DNA of 31,243 bases from CBDUQI01 sp965369325 (lineage in GTDB: Bacteria; Pseudomonadota; Gammaproteobacteria; Steroidobacterales; JBCBZW01): the NCBI GenBank assembly GCA_965369325.1, contig CBDUQI010000049.1, positions 1-31,243 of the forward strand, written 5' to 3'. Each line of letters starts with the position of its first letter. The first letter of the stretch is position 1. The notes below the pieces were generated by a model, which saw only the letters and a list, made by a program, of their open reading frames with translations, was not told the origin of the DNA and ran no database searches. A program made the translations under genes and the position numbers. This document shows, piece after piece, positions 24,283 through 31,243 of this stretch.

Positions 24283-24814
24283 GCTGGCAATACCTGATGT
24301 CGTACTGATGACACCACGGGTCTTTGATGACGAGCGCGGCGTGTTTTTTGAAAGCTTTAACCACCGCGCTTTTTGCCAAGCGCTGGATGTTGAGCAAACC
24401 TTCGTGCAGGACAATCAATCGGAGTCACGCAGGGGCGTTCTGCGCGGGCTGCACTACCAGTTGGCACCGCAGGCGCAGGGTAAATTGGTGCGGGTAACTC
24501 GGGGTAAAATTTTTGATGTCGCGGTGGATATACGCGACGGCTCGCCTACATTCGGGCGCTGGGTGGGCGAGAGTCTTTCGTCGGATAGTCGCCAGCAGCT
24601 ATGGGTGCCACCTGGATTCGCGCATGGCTTCCTTGCGCTGTCTGAGGTCGCACAGGTGCAGTACAAAACCACTGACTATTACGCCCCGGATCTTGAGCGG
24701 TCGATACGCTGGGACGACCCTACTATTGGTATCGATTGGCCCGACGGTGACGATCTCATCATTTCACAGAAAGATCGTGAGGCGGTTGGCCTGGATGATG
24801 CCAAACGTATGTGA
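24269..24814 (+). CDS. rmlC: dTDP-4-dehydrorhamnose 3,5-epimerase
   Basis: Third enzyme of dTDP-L-rhamnose synthesis: epimerises C3 and C5 of the 4-keto intermediate. The 181-residue cupin has the active-site motif RGLHYQ with H62, the WVPPGFAHGFLALS strand with H119 and the YKTTDYYAP segment with catalytic Tyr. ATG 24269 is preceded by AGGGAG and gives the family N-terminus (MQIRRLAIPDV); the in-frame start at 24242 lies in rmlA. It is the last gene of the GT2-rml unit and faces the convergent membrane-protein gene at 24937, with a 122-bp gap and no T-run terminator. Confidence 0.97.
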   Translation: MQIRRLAIPDVVLMTPRVFDDERGVFFESFNHRAFCQALDVEQTFVQDNQSESRRGVLRGLHYQLAPQAQGKLVRVTRGKIFDVAVDIRDGSPTFGRWVGESLSSDSRQQLWVPPGFAHGFLALSEVAQVQYKTTDYYAPDLERSIRWDDPTIGIDWPDGDDLIISQKDREAVGLDDAKRM

Positions 24815-24936
24815 GCGCCCCCGGCGACGCGCCTGCCCACGCGGCCGTTTGCAGCCGGCGGCGTGCGTTAGCGTATCACCCCTGAAGCCCTGCCCCGTGG
24901 GATCCGAGTAACGTACCGTTACCGGGAGTTCCCGCG

Positions 24937-26250
24937 TCATGAGCCGCTTAGCGGCCTTGGCGGGCGAGAGCTGAGGTGGTAGTGCAAGAAGATCATTCCC
25001 AGCATCAGAAACACAAAAAGAACGAAGTTAGTGTTTACTACGGTCTCAAGTGAGCCCTTGGAGTTAACGGCGCCTATCCAGGTCCAGACGTACACGGCTG
25101 GGAACAGTAGGATGATGTTGCCGCGTCGAATCAGCAGAGAAATAACGGACAATGTTGCACCCAGCAACGCCCCGTAGATGGCGCAGCAGATCAGCGCGAG
25201 AGGAAAGCCCCCGATCAAGACGGTAGTGCTCGAGAGGGTTGTTGAAAAGTTTACCCCTCGATCGGTAAACCCTTCGGACAGTGCGCGTGATCCGATGGCA
25301 TCCAGTTGCAAGGCCATGCCGTCTACCAGATTCGCCAGCGCACCGGCGCTGCCAAAGGTCTCATAAATCCAGTGCGCGTTCCAGAACGTGTGCCCCTGTA
25401 GTACCAATACCCGATAACCAATGCCCAAGATGGCGCCACCTGCGTACTCGCTGACACCGCGGAATTGGAAGGCGTAACTGAGGTACACAAACAGTATTGC
25501 AACCATGCCGACAGCGATACTGACAATTTTCCGATCAACAATCGGTTTTTGCAGTAGCACGCACCAAATAGCGTACATGCCAAACATGTACGACATGCCG
25601 GTGAGCAGGCCATGAAAACGCTGGCCATGGATGATCAGAACGACAAAGTACATGAGCAGGCCCAACCCGATCAGCTTGCGCGACCCGCTGTGCCCAAGCA
25701 TGTGGTAATACAGATACAGGACCGACAGCACCATGGGGACGAATAACATGAGCTGACCGAACAGGGTCGGTAAAAACGAGAGCGTCGCGTATTCAGTCCA
25801 GTAGTTGAAACGGTCCACGCCGGAGCCGGGCAGAGCCATTTCACCGGTGGCCAGGATGTTAAGTATCTGTATCCCAAGCGTCGCGAATACCAGCCCAGCG
25901 GCGAGTCGCCGGTATGCGATGGTAGGAATCTGAATCGCCATTCGGGGGCCAACGCCGAAAGGTCTGTTCAGGGCGCGCGTGGTCAGCACCACCGCCGCGA
26001 TAATGACGATGTTGATCACCGTTGATTGAAACGAGGCCGCGCTTGGTGAAGAGATGGTTTGGCTTTCGGTAATGTATATCGGGAATATATCCAGAAAGTA
26101 CAGTGAGGCCTGCTTGGAGGTTAGCGAGTAGAGCGTCACCGGCATCAGCGCGTAGGCCGGATTGACCCTGACCTCAGAAAAGTAGTGGTATCCCACCATG
26201 GCGACGAATGCGCCAGTGACGAGAATGTACAAAGTGATTTGGATCGTCAT
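24937..26250 (-). CDS. Polytopic membrane protein, candidate O-unit/capsule repeat polymerase (Wzy-like)
   Basis: A 437-residue protein with about 10-12 hydrophobic helices and a long periplasmic-looking loop (about residues 255-345) containing FRGVSEYAGG, HTFWNAHWIYETF and RGVNFSTT. Wzy polymerases have this architecture, little sequence conservation and often an Arg-rich long loop, so the call rests on topology and on position directly after wzz. It would link lipid-linked repeat units at the periplasmic face. ATG 26250 is chosen because the hydrophobic N-terminus (MTIQITLYILVTGAFVAMV) follows directly; no good ribosome-binding site is visible. A longer frame to 26328 overlaps wzz. A flippase is less likely because the usual Wzx size and repeat pattern are not evident. 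Confidence 0.65.
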   Translation of the reverse strand: MTIQITLYILVTGAFVAMVGYHYFSEVRVNPAYALMPVTLYSLTSKQASLYFLDIFPIYITESQTISSPSAASFQSTVINIVIIAAVVLTTRALNRPFGVGPRMAIQIPTIAYRRLAAGLVFATLGIQILNILATGEMALPGSGVDRFNYWTEYATLSFLPTLFGQLMLFVPMVLSVLYLYYHMLGHSGSRKLIGLGLLMYFVVLIIHGQRFHGLLTGMSYMFGMYAIWCVLLQKPIVDRKIVSIAVGMVAILFVYLSYAFQFRGVSEYAGGAILGIGYRVLVLQGHTFWNAHWIYETFGSAGALANLVDGMALQLDAIGSRALSEGFTDRGVNFSTTLSSTTVLIGGFPLALICCAIYGALLGATLSVISLLIRRGNIILLFPAVYVWTWIGAVNSKGSLETVVNTNFVLFVFLMLGMIFLHYHLSSRPPRPLSGS

Positions 26251-26299
26251 GGGGCAGTAGGATTCGGCGGGTAATCGGCGCTTCAGGCCGTGCCTGACG

Positions 26300-27259
26300 C
26301 TAGCTTGCGCCGGCCGCCGGCGCGGCATGAGCGCGTCGGCGAACGAAGTATTTGCGCAACAGAATGATAAAGCTGAGCATGCCTCCCAGCCCCCATACCA
26401 ACACCATCAAGATAAGGTTCTTCAAGTAGCTGGGTTTTTCAGGAACCAGTGCAGGGTCGATCACCTTAAACATGTACTCCTCATTAACGTCAGCGATCAT
26501 CTGGCGGTTCATTTCGGTCTTGATGAGTTCCGTGATGCCGTTTCTTACCTCAGTGGTGGGTGTGTCGTTGAGCCGTTCGGTCAGATACGCCAGATGACGT
26601 TCCGTGGTCTGCAGATGCTCGCGGCGCAGATGGGCATCCGCGACTTTCACAAATTGATTGGCCCACTTTGCGGCCAGCACCGGATCGCGCCACTTCATCC
26701 GCACGATGTATGTGTTAGAGCGGGCGTCATTGATAAGCGAGAACAGCGAGCTTTCAAATTTATTGTAGGCATCCAGCATGGTGGGGTGGTCTTCGCTGTC
26801 ACGCCACTGGCCCGTTTGATCATCCCACTGATCCGCGTAAAACTCGACCATCATATTGTTGTTCTGGATGAAATCGATGGCGAAGGCGCGTGATTTAAGT
26901 ACGGCCAGCGCCTCGTCTGTGCGCTCAGTGCTCGCGCCACCCAGATCGGCGCCGACGATAGAGGCCAAGCCGCCCACCTGATTCAAAATAGAGCTGAGGC
27001 CACCCGCCGATTGCTCATGGGCAATAAAAATAAATGTCGTGTCCGCCTCGTACTTGGGTGGCCAGATAATCGCAGCGATTACCCCCAGTACCATGAACAC
27101 GAGCAGCGGCAGCAGGATGATAAATTTGTGCCGGGCGAGCGTGCCAAACAGGCCGGCAAAGTCGATGCCGAAATCACGCTCGTCGGAAATGACAGCAACG
27201 ACGCGCGCTGCCATCTGTGGTTCATTTGGGCTACTCATAGGGGATTGGTGATCGCTCAC
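26300..27259 (-). CDS. Wzz-type polysaccharide chain-length determinant (co-polymerase)
   Basis: Predicted inner-membrane protein that sets polymer length together with Wzy. It has a cytoplasmic N-terminus, a first transmembrane segment (about residues 45-67), a PPKYEADTTFIFI strand typical of Wzz domains and a long periplasmic, partly helical part. A proline-containing VPEKPSYLKNL motif precedes the second transmembrane segment, followed by a short basic tail. No Walker motifs or tyrosine-kinase domain are present, so it is a Wzz, not a Wzc. A GTG at 27259 is preferred because GAGG lies 6 nt upstream; alternatives are TTG 27265, which overlaps the neuB stop, and ATG 27238. It follows the NeuB fusion directly. 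Confidence 0.85.
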   Translation of the reverse strand: MSDHQSPMSSPNEPQMAARVVAVISDERDFGIDFAGLFGTLARHKFIILLPLLVFMVLGVIAAIIWPPKYEADTTFIFIAHEQSAGGLSSILNQVGGLASIVGADLGGASTERTDEALAVLKSRAFAIDFIQNNNMMVEFYADQWDDQTGQWRDSEDHPTMLDAYNKFESSLFSLINDARSNTYIVRMKWRDPVLAAKWANQFVKVADAHLRREHLQTTERHLAYLTERLNDTPTTEVRNGITELIKTEMNRQMIADVNEEYMFKVIDPALVPEKPSYLKNLILMVLVWGLGGMLSFIILLRKYFVRRRAHAAPAAGAS

Positions 27260-27261
27260 CT

Positions 27262-29538
27262 TCAACCTCGACTGTGCTGGACGGTTTGTTCGAGCCGGTC
27301 AAGAGCTGTCCAAAACCCCTCGCCGTTATTTTCATGCCCCTGCCAGATTTCCGGCAAAAAGGAGGCGGCTGGCGCCTGATTGTCGAGCTGTTTGAAAAAA
27401 GCCGCGAAGTCGATTTCGCCATCACCAATCTGCAGCCCTTCGCCGTCCATCCCGGCGGCGTCCGCCACGTGCAAATGGCGGGAAAACGGTGCGACCTGAG
27501 CAACGAACTCTTCAAATGAAGATTTAAGTAGATTGCACGCCAACTTTGAGTGCGAGACGTCGAAACACAGTCCAAGCTCAAGCTCGGTGCACAGTTGTTC
27601 AATCTCCTGCGATTCCACAAACAGGTTGTGAAACCGCTGGCCACCGAAGTGCCAGGGATAGGGTGGCATGGTTTGTGGCCAGATGGCACATTCGCTCGTA
27701 TCCAACTCGGTAACGCTCTTGTGTAGCATGTCCCGCCGGACCGCGCGCTCGTTTGGCGTCAACGGTCGGTCGATAGAAAAACCACCCACGTTGGTAACCA
27801 CCCCGGTGGGGCCATCCACGTTGAAAAACCGCTGCAGTGAGCGGGTTTTCTCCAGCACCCGCTGCATGTGCCCCACCGATGCGCTGCGGTAATCTTCATC
27901 CGGCGAACATAGGTCCAGCACGTGATCGCCCGCGAACAGTTCTGGTGCATGCACCACTAGGCCCAGCGGCAGGCGGTTGTCGAAGAACTCGCTGTCTTGG
28001 ATTTCCAAGTCGCGGTAGCTCAGATGAAACTCCAGAAAATCCGGCGCGCAGTGCTCCAGCAGTTTCTGGTAATCATGGTGACGCACCGGGATGCCCCACG
28101 GCCGTGTGAACTGGTAGCTGCGCGGGCCTGGCGGGTTCTGCGCGAGAACATCCACCAGATCAGATGGGAAAAACGGGGTGCCCGCCGGCACATCACGCGT
28201 AAGGGTGCGGCCGATCAGCGCGAGCTTTTTGTTAGGCTGAAGGCCCTGCCCGGGGCTGCGGACCTGCAGCATCGACTCTTCGATGGTGGTGCCTGCCGCA
28301 ATCGGCTGAGAGGCAAATACCGATTTCGCCAAGGTCACGCGGTTCATTGTCTCACCCTGAGTGAGACGCCTAGGGGCCTCGCTGCCCATAGCCGCTTCGG
28401 TCTGTCGGATGCCCTCGACCATACGCGCAAACTCACTCGGCAGCAGGCTTACCCGATGATCGTTGCCTTCCATGTCGCGGTCGAAGGTAAAGTGTTTCTC
28501 TACAATGCGCGCCCCCATCGCGACCGCGGCGATGGAAATGAAAATGTCGCGCTCGTGGCCGGAGTAACCGACGATGCACTCGCCCACCCTGGCCAGCCGA
28601 TCAAGGTACTTGAGATTGATGTCGCGAAATGGCGCCGGGTAGGTTGAGTTACAGTGCAGTAGGGCGAATGCTGCCCCGCGACGCCGAAGCAGTTCGACGG
28701 ACTCTTCTATTTCGCTCTGTGCACTCATTCCGGTCGAGCACACCAGGGGCCTTCCCGAGGTGGCCAGCGCAATTAGAAAGTCGTGGTTGGTGAAGTCGGC
28801 CGATGCGACTTTGAGGGCCCCAATACCGTAGTCGCATAGCACCTCAAGACTGGATTCATCCCACGGCGTGCACATGGGAATCAGCCCGCGGTCGCGACAG
28901 TGATCAAAACACCGGAACAAATCTTGCTCGGACAGTTGATAGCGCGCCAGCAGATCCAGCACATACTGGGTGCCAAGGTTCTGATCTGCGCCGCTGCCGT
29001 CGGTTGCGCCGCCGTAAAGGGTTTGCATGTTTCGCATTTGAAATTTGGCGCAGTCGGCGCCGGCTTCAGCCGCCGCGTCAATCAGCCTGAGGGCCAGATC
29101 AAGGCTGCCATTGTGGTTGTTGCCGATCTCAGCGATGGTAAAGGTGGGGGTCTCGCGCGAGATGGTGCGGCCTTCAATGGTGATGCCTTCACCGGGTTTA
29201 CGGCGGCGGGCCACCGCCACCAGACGCCCGCGGTCGTCTACGACGGGCACAAACAGCACGTCGCTCAAGTGCCCCGCCATTTCCTGATCGTTGTAGGATT
29301 GGTTGACTGACCTAAACTCGCGATTGGCAATACTCAACACGGCAGCATTTGTGCCGCCGGGGCATCCGGCACCCAGCCAGCGAATGAGATCACCGTTGGA
29401 GACAGTGCCCAGTAGCAGACCATTGGAATCGACCACCAGGGCGATACGGCCTTTTTTTTCTGCAATGGTACCGGCCACCTGCTCGATGCTGTCGGTTTCG
29501 CGGGCGGTGTACTGGGCCAGATCCCGATCAATCAACAT
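27262..29538 (-). CDS. Four-part NeuB fusion: CBS pair + nonulosonate synthase + SAF + xylose-isomerase-like barrel
   Basis: A 758-residue protein predicted to condense phosphoenolpyruvate with an aldose to a nine-carbon sugar acid. Residues 1-112 resemble a CBS pair (LVVDSNGLLLGTVSNGDLIRWL; DVLFVPVVDDRGRLVAVARR). Residues about 130-385 are the NeuB barrel: AEIGNNHNGS at 136-145, AKFQ at 164-167, H295 in LLHCNSTYP, GYSGHE at 324-329 and EKHF at 347-350. Residues about 396-462 are a SAF/antifreeze-like domain. Residues about 475-758 look like an AP-endonuclease-2/xylose-isomerase barrel with possible metal ligands H530, E642, D660, H663 and E730. Common NeuB proteins end after SAF at about 350 residues. 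The gene leads a minus-strand unit with wzz and the Wzy candidate. The role of the outer domains is inferred only. Confidence 0.9.
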   Translation of the reverse strand: MLIDRDLAQYTARETDSIEQVAGTIAEKKGRIALVVDSNGLLLGTVSNGDLIRWLGAGCPGGTNAAVLSIANREFRSVNQSYNDQEMAGHLSDVLFVPVVDDRGRLVAVARRRKPGEGITIEGRTISRETPTFTIAEIGNNHNGSLDLALRLIDAAAEAGADCAKFQMRNMQTLYGGATDGSGADQNLGTQYVLDLLARYQLSEQDLFRCFDHCRDRGLIPMCTPWDESSLEVLCDYGIGALKVASADFTNHDFLIALATSGRPLVCSTGMSAQSEIEESVELLRRRGAAFALLHCNSTYPAPFRDINLKYLDRLARVGECIVGYSGHERDIFISIAAVAMGARIVEKHFTFDRDMEGNDHRVSLLPSEFARMVEGIRQTEAAMGSEAPRRLTQGETMNRVTLAKSVFASQPIAAGTTIEESMLQVRSPGQGLQPNKKLALIGRTLTRDVPAGTPFFPSDLVDVLAQNPPGPRSYQFTRPWGIPVRHHDYQKLLEHCAPDFLEFHLSYRDLEIQDSEFFDNRLPLGLVVHAPELFAGDHVLDLCSPDEDYRSASVGHMQRVLEKTRSLQRFFNVDGPTGVVTNVGGFSIDRPLTPNERAVRRDMLHKSVTELDTSECAIWPQTMPPYPWHFGGQRFHNLFVESQEIEQLCTELELGLCFDVSHSKLACNLLKSSFEEFVAQVAPFSRHLHVADAAGMDGEGLQIGDGEIDFAAFFKQLDNQAPAASFLPEIWQGHENNGEGFWTALDRLEQTVQHSRG

Positions 29539-29587
29539 TACGGGCAGACCCCAAGTGCAGCGCCAACATTAGTTGCCGACACGCATG

Positions 29588-29606
29588 ACGCTTTGAACAA
29601 AAGCGT
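29588..29606. repeat. 7-bp hairpin in the leader of the NeuB fusion gene
   Basis: ACGCTTT (29588-29594) and AAAGCGT (29600-29606) form a perfect 7-bp stem with a 5-nt loop, 50 bp upstream of the NeuB start on the minus strand. It may be a leader hairpin or small operator. Confidence 0.4.
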
Positions 29607-29618
29607 AACTCCCTGAAA

Positions 29619-29647
29619 AATACGGCGATACAAAATATCGGCGTATT
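29619..29647. promoter_or_regulatory. 29-bp imperfect palindrome; operator or VOC-gene terminator
   Basis: Two 12-bp arms with a single mismatch surround a 5-nt centre. Arm ends are AATACG and CGTATT, and inner parts are CGATA and TATCG. On the minus strand the hairpin is followed by a short T-run, so it could be an intrinsic terminator for the VOC gene that ends at 29739. It also sits 80-110 bp before the NeuB start and overlaps a weak TACAAT -10-like hexamer (29645-29650, minus), so an operator is equally possible. Confidence 0.4.
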
Positions 29648-29738
29648 GTACGTAGATGATCAGCGCTGGGAAAGCAAAAGGCCTAATCGAGTAGAGGGGC
29701 CACCGGCGCCCCACGGGCGTGTTTGTTGCTTTGGAGGC

Positions 29739-30203
29739 CTATCCCTGCATCATCTTTTCGAACCGTTCTTGCATTTGCGCCACAGGGACTTTTTCAACCT
29801 GGGCGGACAGAAACCAGCTATAGCCGAACGGACACGCCAGCAGCGCTTGGCGATGGCCATGAAACTCGTTCTTGGCGGGTCGCAAAACCGTTGCGCCAGC
29901 CTCAATAGCGCGCCGCGTACAGGCATCCACATCGTCAACAGTAATCTGCAGTTTGACCGGGGAGCCACCCAGGGTGTTGGGCCCGACGGCACCGAAATCC
30001 GGGTACTCGTCCGCCAACATCAGCACACTGTCGCCGAGGCGCAGTTCGGCATGACCTACTTTGCCGCCGGGCTCGCACAGCCGGAACAGTTCCGTCGCGC
30101 CGAACGCGGCGCAGTAAAAAGCAATAGCGGCGCTGGCGTCGTTCACCACCAGGTAGGCCGTAAGAGTTCGATAGTCGTTCTGGTCCGGTGAGTTCTGTTC
30201 CAT
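29739..30203 (-). CDS. VOC-family (glyoxalase/PhnB-like) protein
   Basis: A 154-residue protein of the vicinal oxygen chelate superfamily. The pattern is that of the PhnB-like branch: LTAYLVVNDASAAIAFYCAAFGATELFRL, then HAELRLGDSVLMLADEYPDF, then KLQITVDDVDACTRRAIEAGATVLRPAKNEFHGHRQALLACPFGYSW. Each half gives a beta-alpha-beta-beta-beta module. Such proteins are small enzymes or binding proteins; substrate is not known. The ATG at 30203 has AAGG about 10 nt upstream. It is divergent from the TetR gene and shares the operator region with it, so that regulator probably controls it. It is not obviously linked to polysaccharide synthesis. Confidence 0.85.
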   Translation of the reverse strand: MEQNSPDQNDYRTLTAYLVVNDASAAIAFYCAAFGATELFRLCEPGGKVGHAELRLGDSVLMLADEYPDFGAVGPNTLGGSPVKLQITVDDVDACTRRAIEAGATVLRPAKNEFHGHRQALLACPFGYSWFLSAQVEKVPVAQMQERFEKMMQG

Positions 30204-30274
30204 GTGCGCTTACCTTTGGCTGATGTTGACGGAGCGGGTTGGCAACGGTGACGCGCCATACTCAGTCATGCTAG

Positions 30275-30324
30275 TTTACGTTACGTTCCGTAATGAAATA
30301 TTACGTTACGCAGCGTAACGTAAT
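30275..30324. promoter_or_regulatory. Two abutting 25-bp operator-like sites, probably for the adjacent TetR-family regulator
   Basis: Site 1 (30300-30324) is a perfect palindrome with arms ATTACGTTACGC and GCGTAACGTAAT around one central A. Site 2 (30275-30299) begins immediately before it, with the same left arm (TTACGTTACG) and a right arm that differs at two positions (CGTAATGAAA). The pair fills the space between the divergent VOC and TetR starts and ends 27 bp before the TetR ATG. Autoregulation with control of the VOC gene is the simplest reading. Confidence 0.7.
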
Positions 30325-30351
30325 TACCAGTGAAGTCAAGGTCAGCACAAC

Positions 30352-30933
30352 ATGAACGAGAAACCAGCGGGCAGGCCACGCAGTGTAAAAGCCCGCACGG
30401 CGATACTGGCTGCCGCGCGCGAATTGCTTGTGGAGCAGGGGCTTACTGGCGTCACTATGCAGGGTATTGCGGATCGTGCCGGGGTTGGCAAGCCAACCAT
30501 TTATCGCACCTGGCCCAACGCGATGGCTGTCGCAATGTCGGCGTTACTGGCGGAGGATGACGCGGGGGCAGGGGCGGGGCAGCCTGCCCGCGGGCTGAGC
30601 GGCTTGCGCCACCAACTAGCGCAGTTGGGCCAAGCGTTCGCCACCCCGCAGGGGCGGAACATCACCATGATGGTGGCCGCCAGTGACGATTCCACCGAGC
30701 TTGCCCGAGTATTTCGCAACCACTTCATGCTGGCACGTCGCGAGGAAGGGCGGGCGTTTCTGCAGCAGGGCATTGCCGATGGCATGGTGCGCCCGGACCT
30801 CAATATGGAGACCGCGTTGGATCTGCTTTACGCGCCCGTTTTTTACCGCTTGTTGGCGGGGCACCAGCCACTGAACCAGATGTTTACGGACGATGTACTT
30901 GATCATCTGCTGCGTGGCATTTCGCTTAAGTAA
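30352..30933 (+). CDS. TetR/AcrR-family transcriptional regulator
   Basis: A 193-residue one-component repressor. The N-terminal TetR HTH is clear: ARTAILAAARELLVEQGLT followed by the helix-turn-helix TMQGIADRAGVGKPTIYRTW at residues 35-54. The C-terminal ligand domain (about 70-190) is helical and unlike any family I can name. The ATG at 30352 has AAGG about 10 nt upstream. It is divergent from the VOC gene with the paired 25-bp operator-like sites between them, and convergent with the SRPBCC gene. The inducer is unknown. Confidence 0.93.
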   Translation: MNEKPAGRPRSVKARTAILAAARELLVEQGLTGVTMQGIADRAGVGKPTIYRTWPNAMAVAMSALLAEDDAGAGAGQPARGLSGLRHQLAQLGQAFATPQGRNITMMVAASDDSTELARVFRNHFMLARREEGRAFLQQGIADGMVRPDLNMETALDLLYAPVFYRLLAGHQPLNQMFTDDVLDHLLRGISLK

Positions 30934-30942
30934 GTCGACGAG

Positions 30943-30954
30943 CGCTCGCGAGCG
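30943..30954. repeat. 12-bp perfect palindrome between convergent tetR and SRPBCC genes
   Basis: CGCTCGCGAGCG lies 10 bp after the TetR stop and 21 bp before the stop of the opposing gene. It may form a short hairpin that ends both transcripts, but there is no T-run. Confidence 0.3.
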
Positions 30955-30975
30955 TCACGTGCGCTCTGCCTGCAG

Positions 30976-31243
30976 TTAGTCCACCCAGACCGGGGCCGGC
31001 GAGCCTTCCACGTGGGCGCCCAGTACAGCCCACAGAAACCGCCAGCCTTTGTCTTTCTCGGCCAACCCCTCTGCAGACACTTTCCCAAGTGCGGTTTCGG
31101 AGAACGACAACAAGGTGCCCCCCTCGTTTGCTCCCAGATCCCAGGTGCCGTACCACTGCGTGGGCCCGCCCCAGTTAGGGAAGATGGTTCCGAGTACCTG
31201 CAGGCGCACGTTCGGATCAATCGATACGACGGTGCCCCAGAGC
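30976..31243 (-). CDS. SRPBCC/AHSA1-family protein (partial, 5' end outside window)
   Basis: The minus-strand frame is open through the right edge of the window; a TAA at 30976-30978 ends it. The visible 88 residues read LWGTVVSIDPNVRLQVLG, then NWGGPTQWYGTWDL, then GGTLLSFSETALGKV and EKDKGWRFLWAVLGAHVEG. This fits the C-terminal half of the helix-grip fold of AHSA1-like SRPBCC proteins, which bind hydrophobic ligands. The terminal helix GWRFLWAVLGAHVE is the typical cap. Together with the VOC and TetR genes it forms a cassette often seen together. A GTG or ATG inside the visible part (e.g. 31209) is not the true start because homology continues upstream. Confidence 0.75.
   Translation of the reverse strand, partial: LWGTVVSIDPNVRLQVLGTIFPNWGGPTQWYGTWDLGANEGGTLLSFSETALGKVSAEGLAEKDKGWRFLWAVLGAHVEGSPAPVWVD

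Noticed and set aside
24908..24922. GTAACG-TAC-CGTTAC palindrome between rmlC and the Wzy candidate
   Set aside because: Short arms, no T-run, and arm order differs from the TetR operator, so neither terminator nor operator can be supported.
27997..28647. Plus-strand open frame opposite the NeuB fusion
   Set aside because: Antisense to the NeuB barrel coding region; Arg/Ala-rich and without domains.

Overview
The window looks like a chromosomal segment of a GC-rich gammaproteobacterium, possibly marine or salt-adapted. The left edge carries a methyltransferase-rnhA-dnaQ arrangement familiar from gammaproteobacteria, followed by an NhaB-type Na+/H+ antiporter. The right edge carries a small VOC / TetR / SRPBCC cassette. 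Species cannot be assigned from sequence alone. I saw no rRNA, tRNA, insertion sequence or CRISPR array.

Between these edges (about 3.3-29.5 kb) lies a surface-polysaccharide locus, best read as an acidic capsule or exopolysaccharide cluster. Its genes form several divergent units. (a) Plus strand, 3305-11538: a TviB/WbpO-like nucleotide-sugar dehydrogenase, a UDP-glucuronate 4-epimerase, a Wzi-like outer-membrane protein, a large multi-SLBB Wza-like exporter and a CPA2 cation/proton antiporter. (b) Minus strand, 15906-11581: ugd, manC and manB. (c) Plus strand, 16837-17550: an initiating sugar-phosphate transferase. (d) Minus strand, 20166-17560: a NeuA-like CMP-nonulosonate synthetase, a polysialyltransferase-like glycosyltransferase and uppP. 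(e) Plus strand, 20518-24814: a GT2 glycosyltransferase with rmlBDAC, joined by start/stop overlaps. (f) Minus strand, 29538-24937: a 758-residue NeuB fusion protein, a Wzz-like chain-length protein and a polytopic Wzy candidate.

Together the genes predict supplies of UDP-GlcA, UDP-GalA, a UDP-HexNAcA, GDP-mannose, dTDP-L-rhamnose and a CMP-activated nine-carbon (sialic-acid-like) sugar. They also predict assembly on undecaprenyl phosphate, Wzy/Wzz-type polymerisation, and export through the SLBB protein to a Wzi-anchored surface layer. No flippase, no Wzc-type kinase, no NeuC-type 2-epimerase and only two evident glycosyltransferases are present, so part of the machinery must lie elsewhere or be replaced.

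The most unusual item is the NeuB protein: CBS pair + NeuB barrel + SAF domain + a C-terminal xylose-isomerase/AP-endonuclease-2-like barrel in one chain. The polysialyltransferase-like enzyme next to neuA and uppP is second. Several clean inverted repeats lie in the divergent promoter regions. They include two abutting 25-bp operator-like sites between the VOC and TetR genes.
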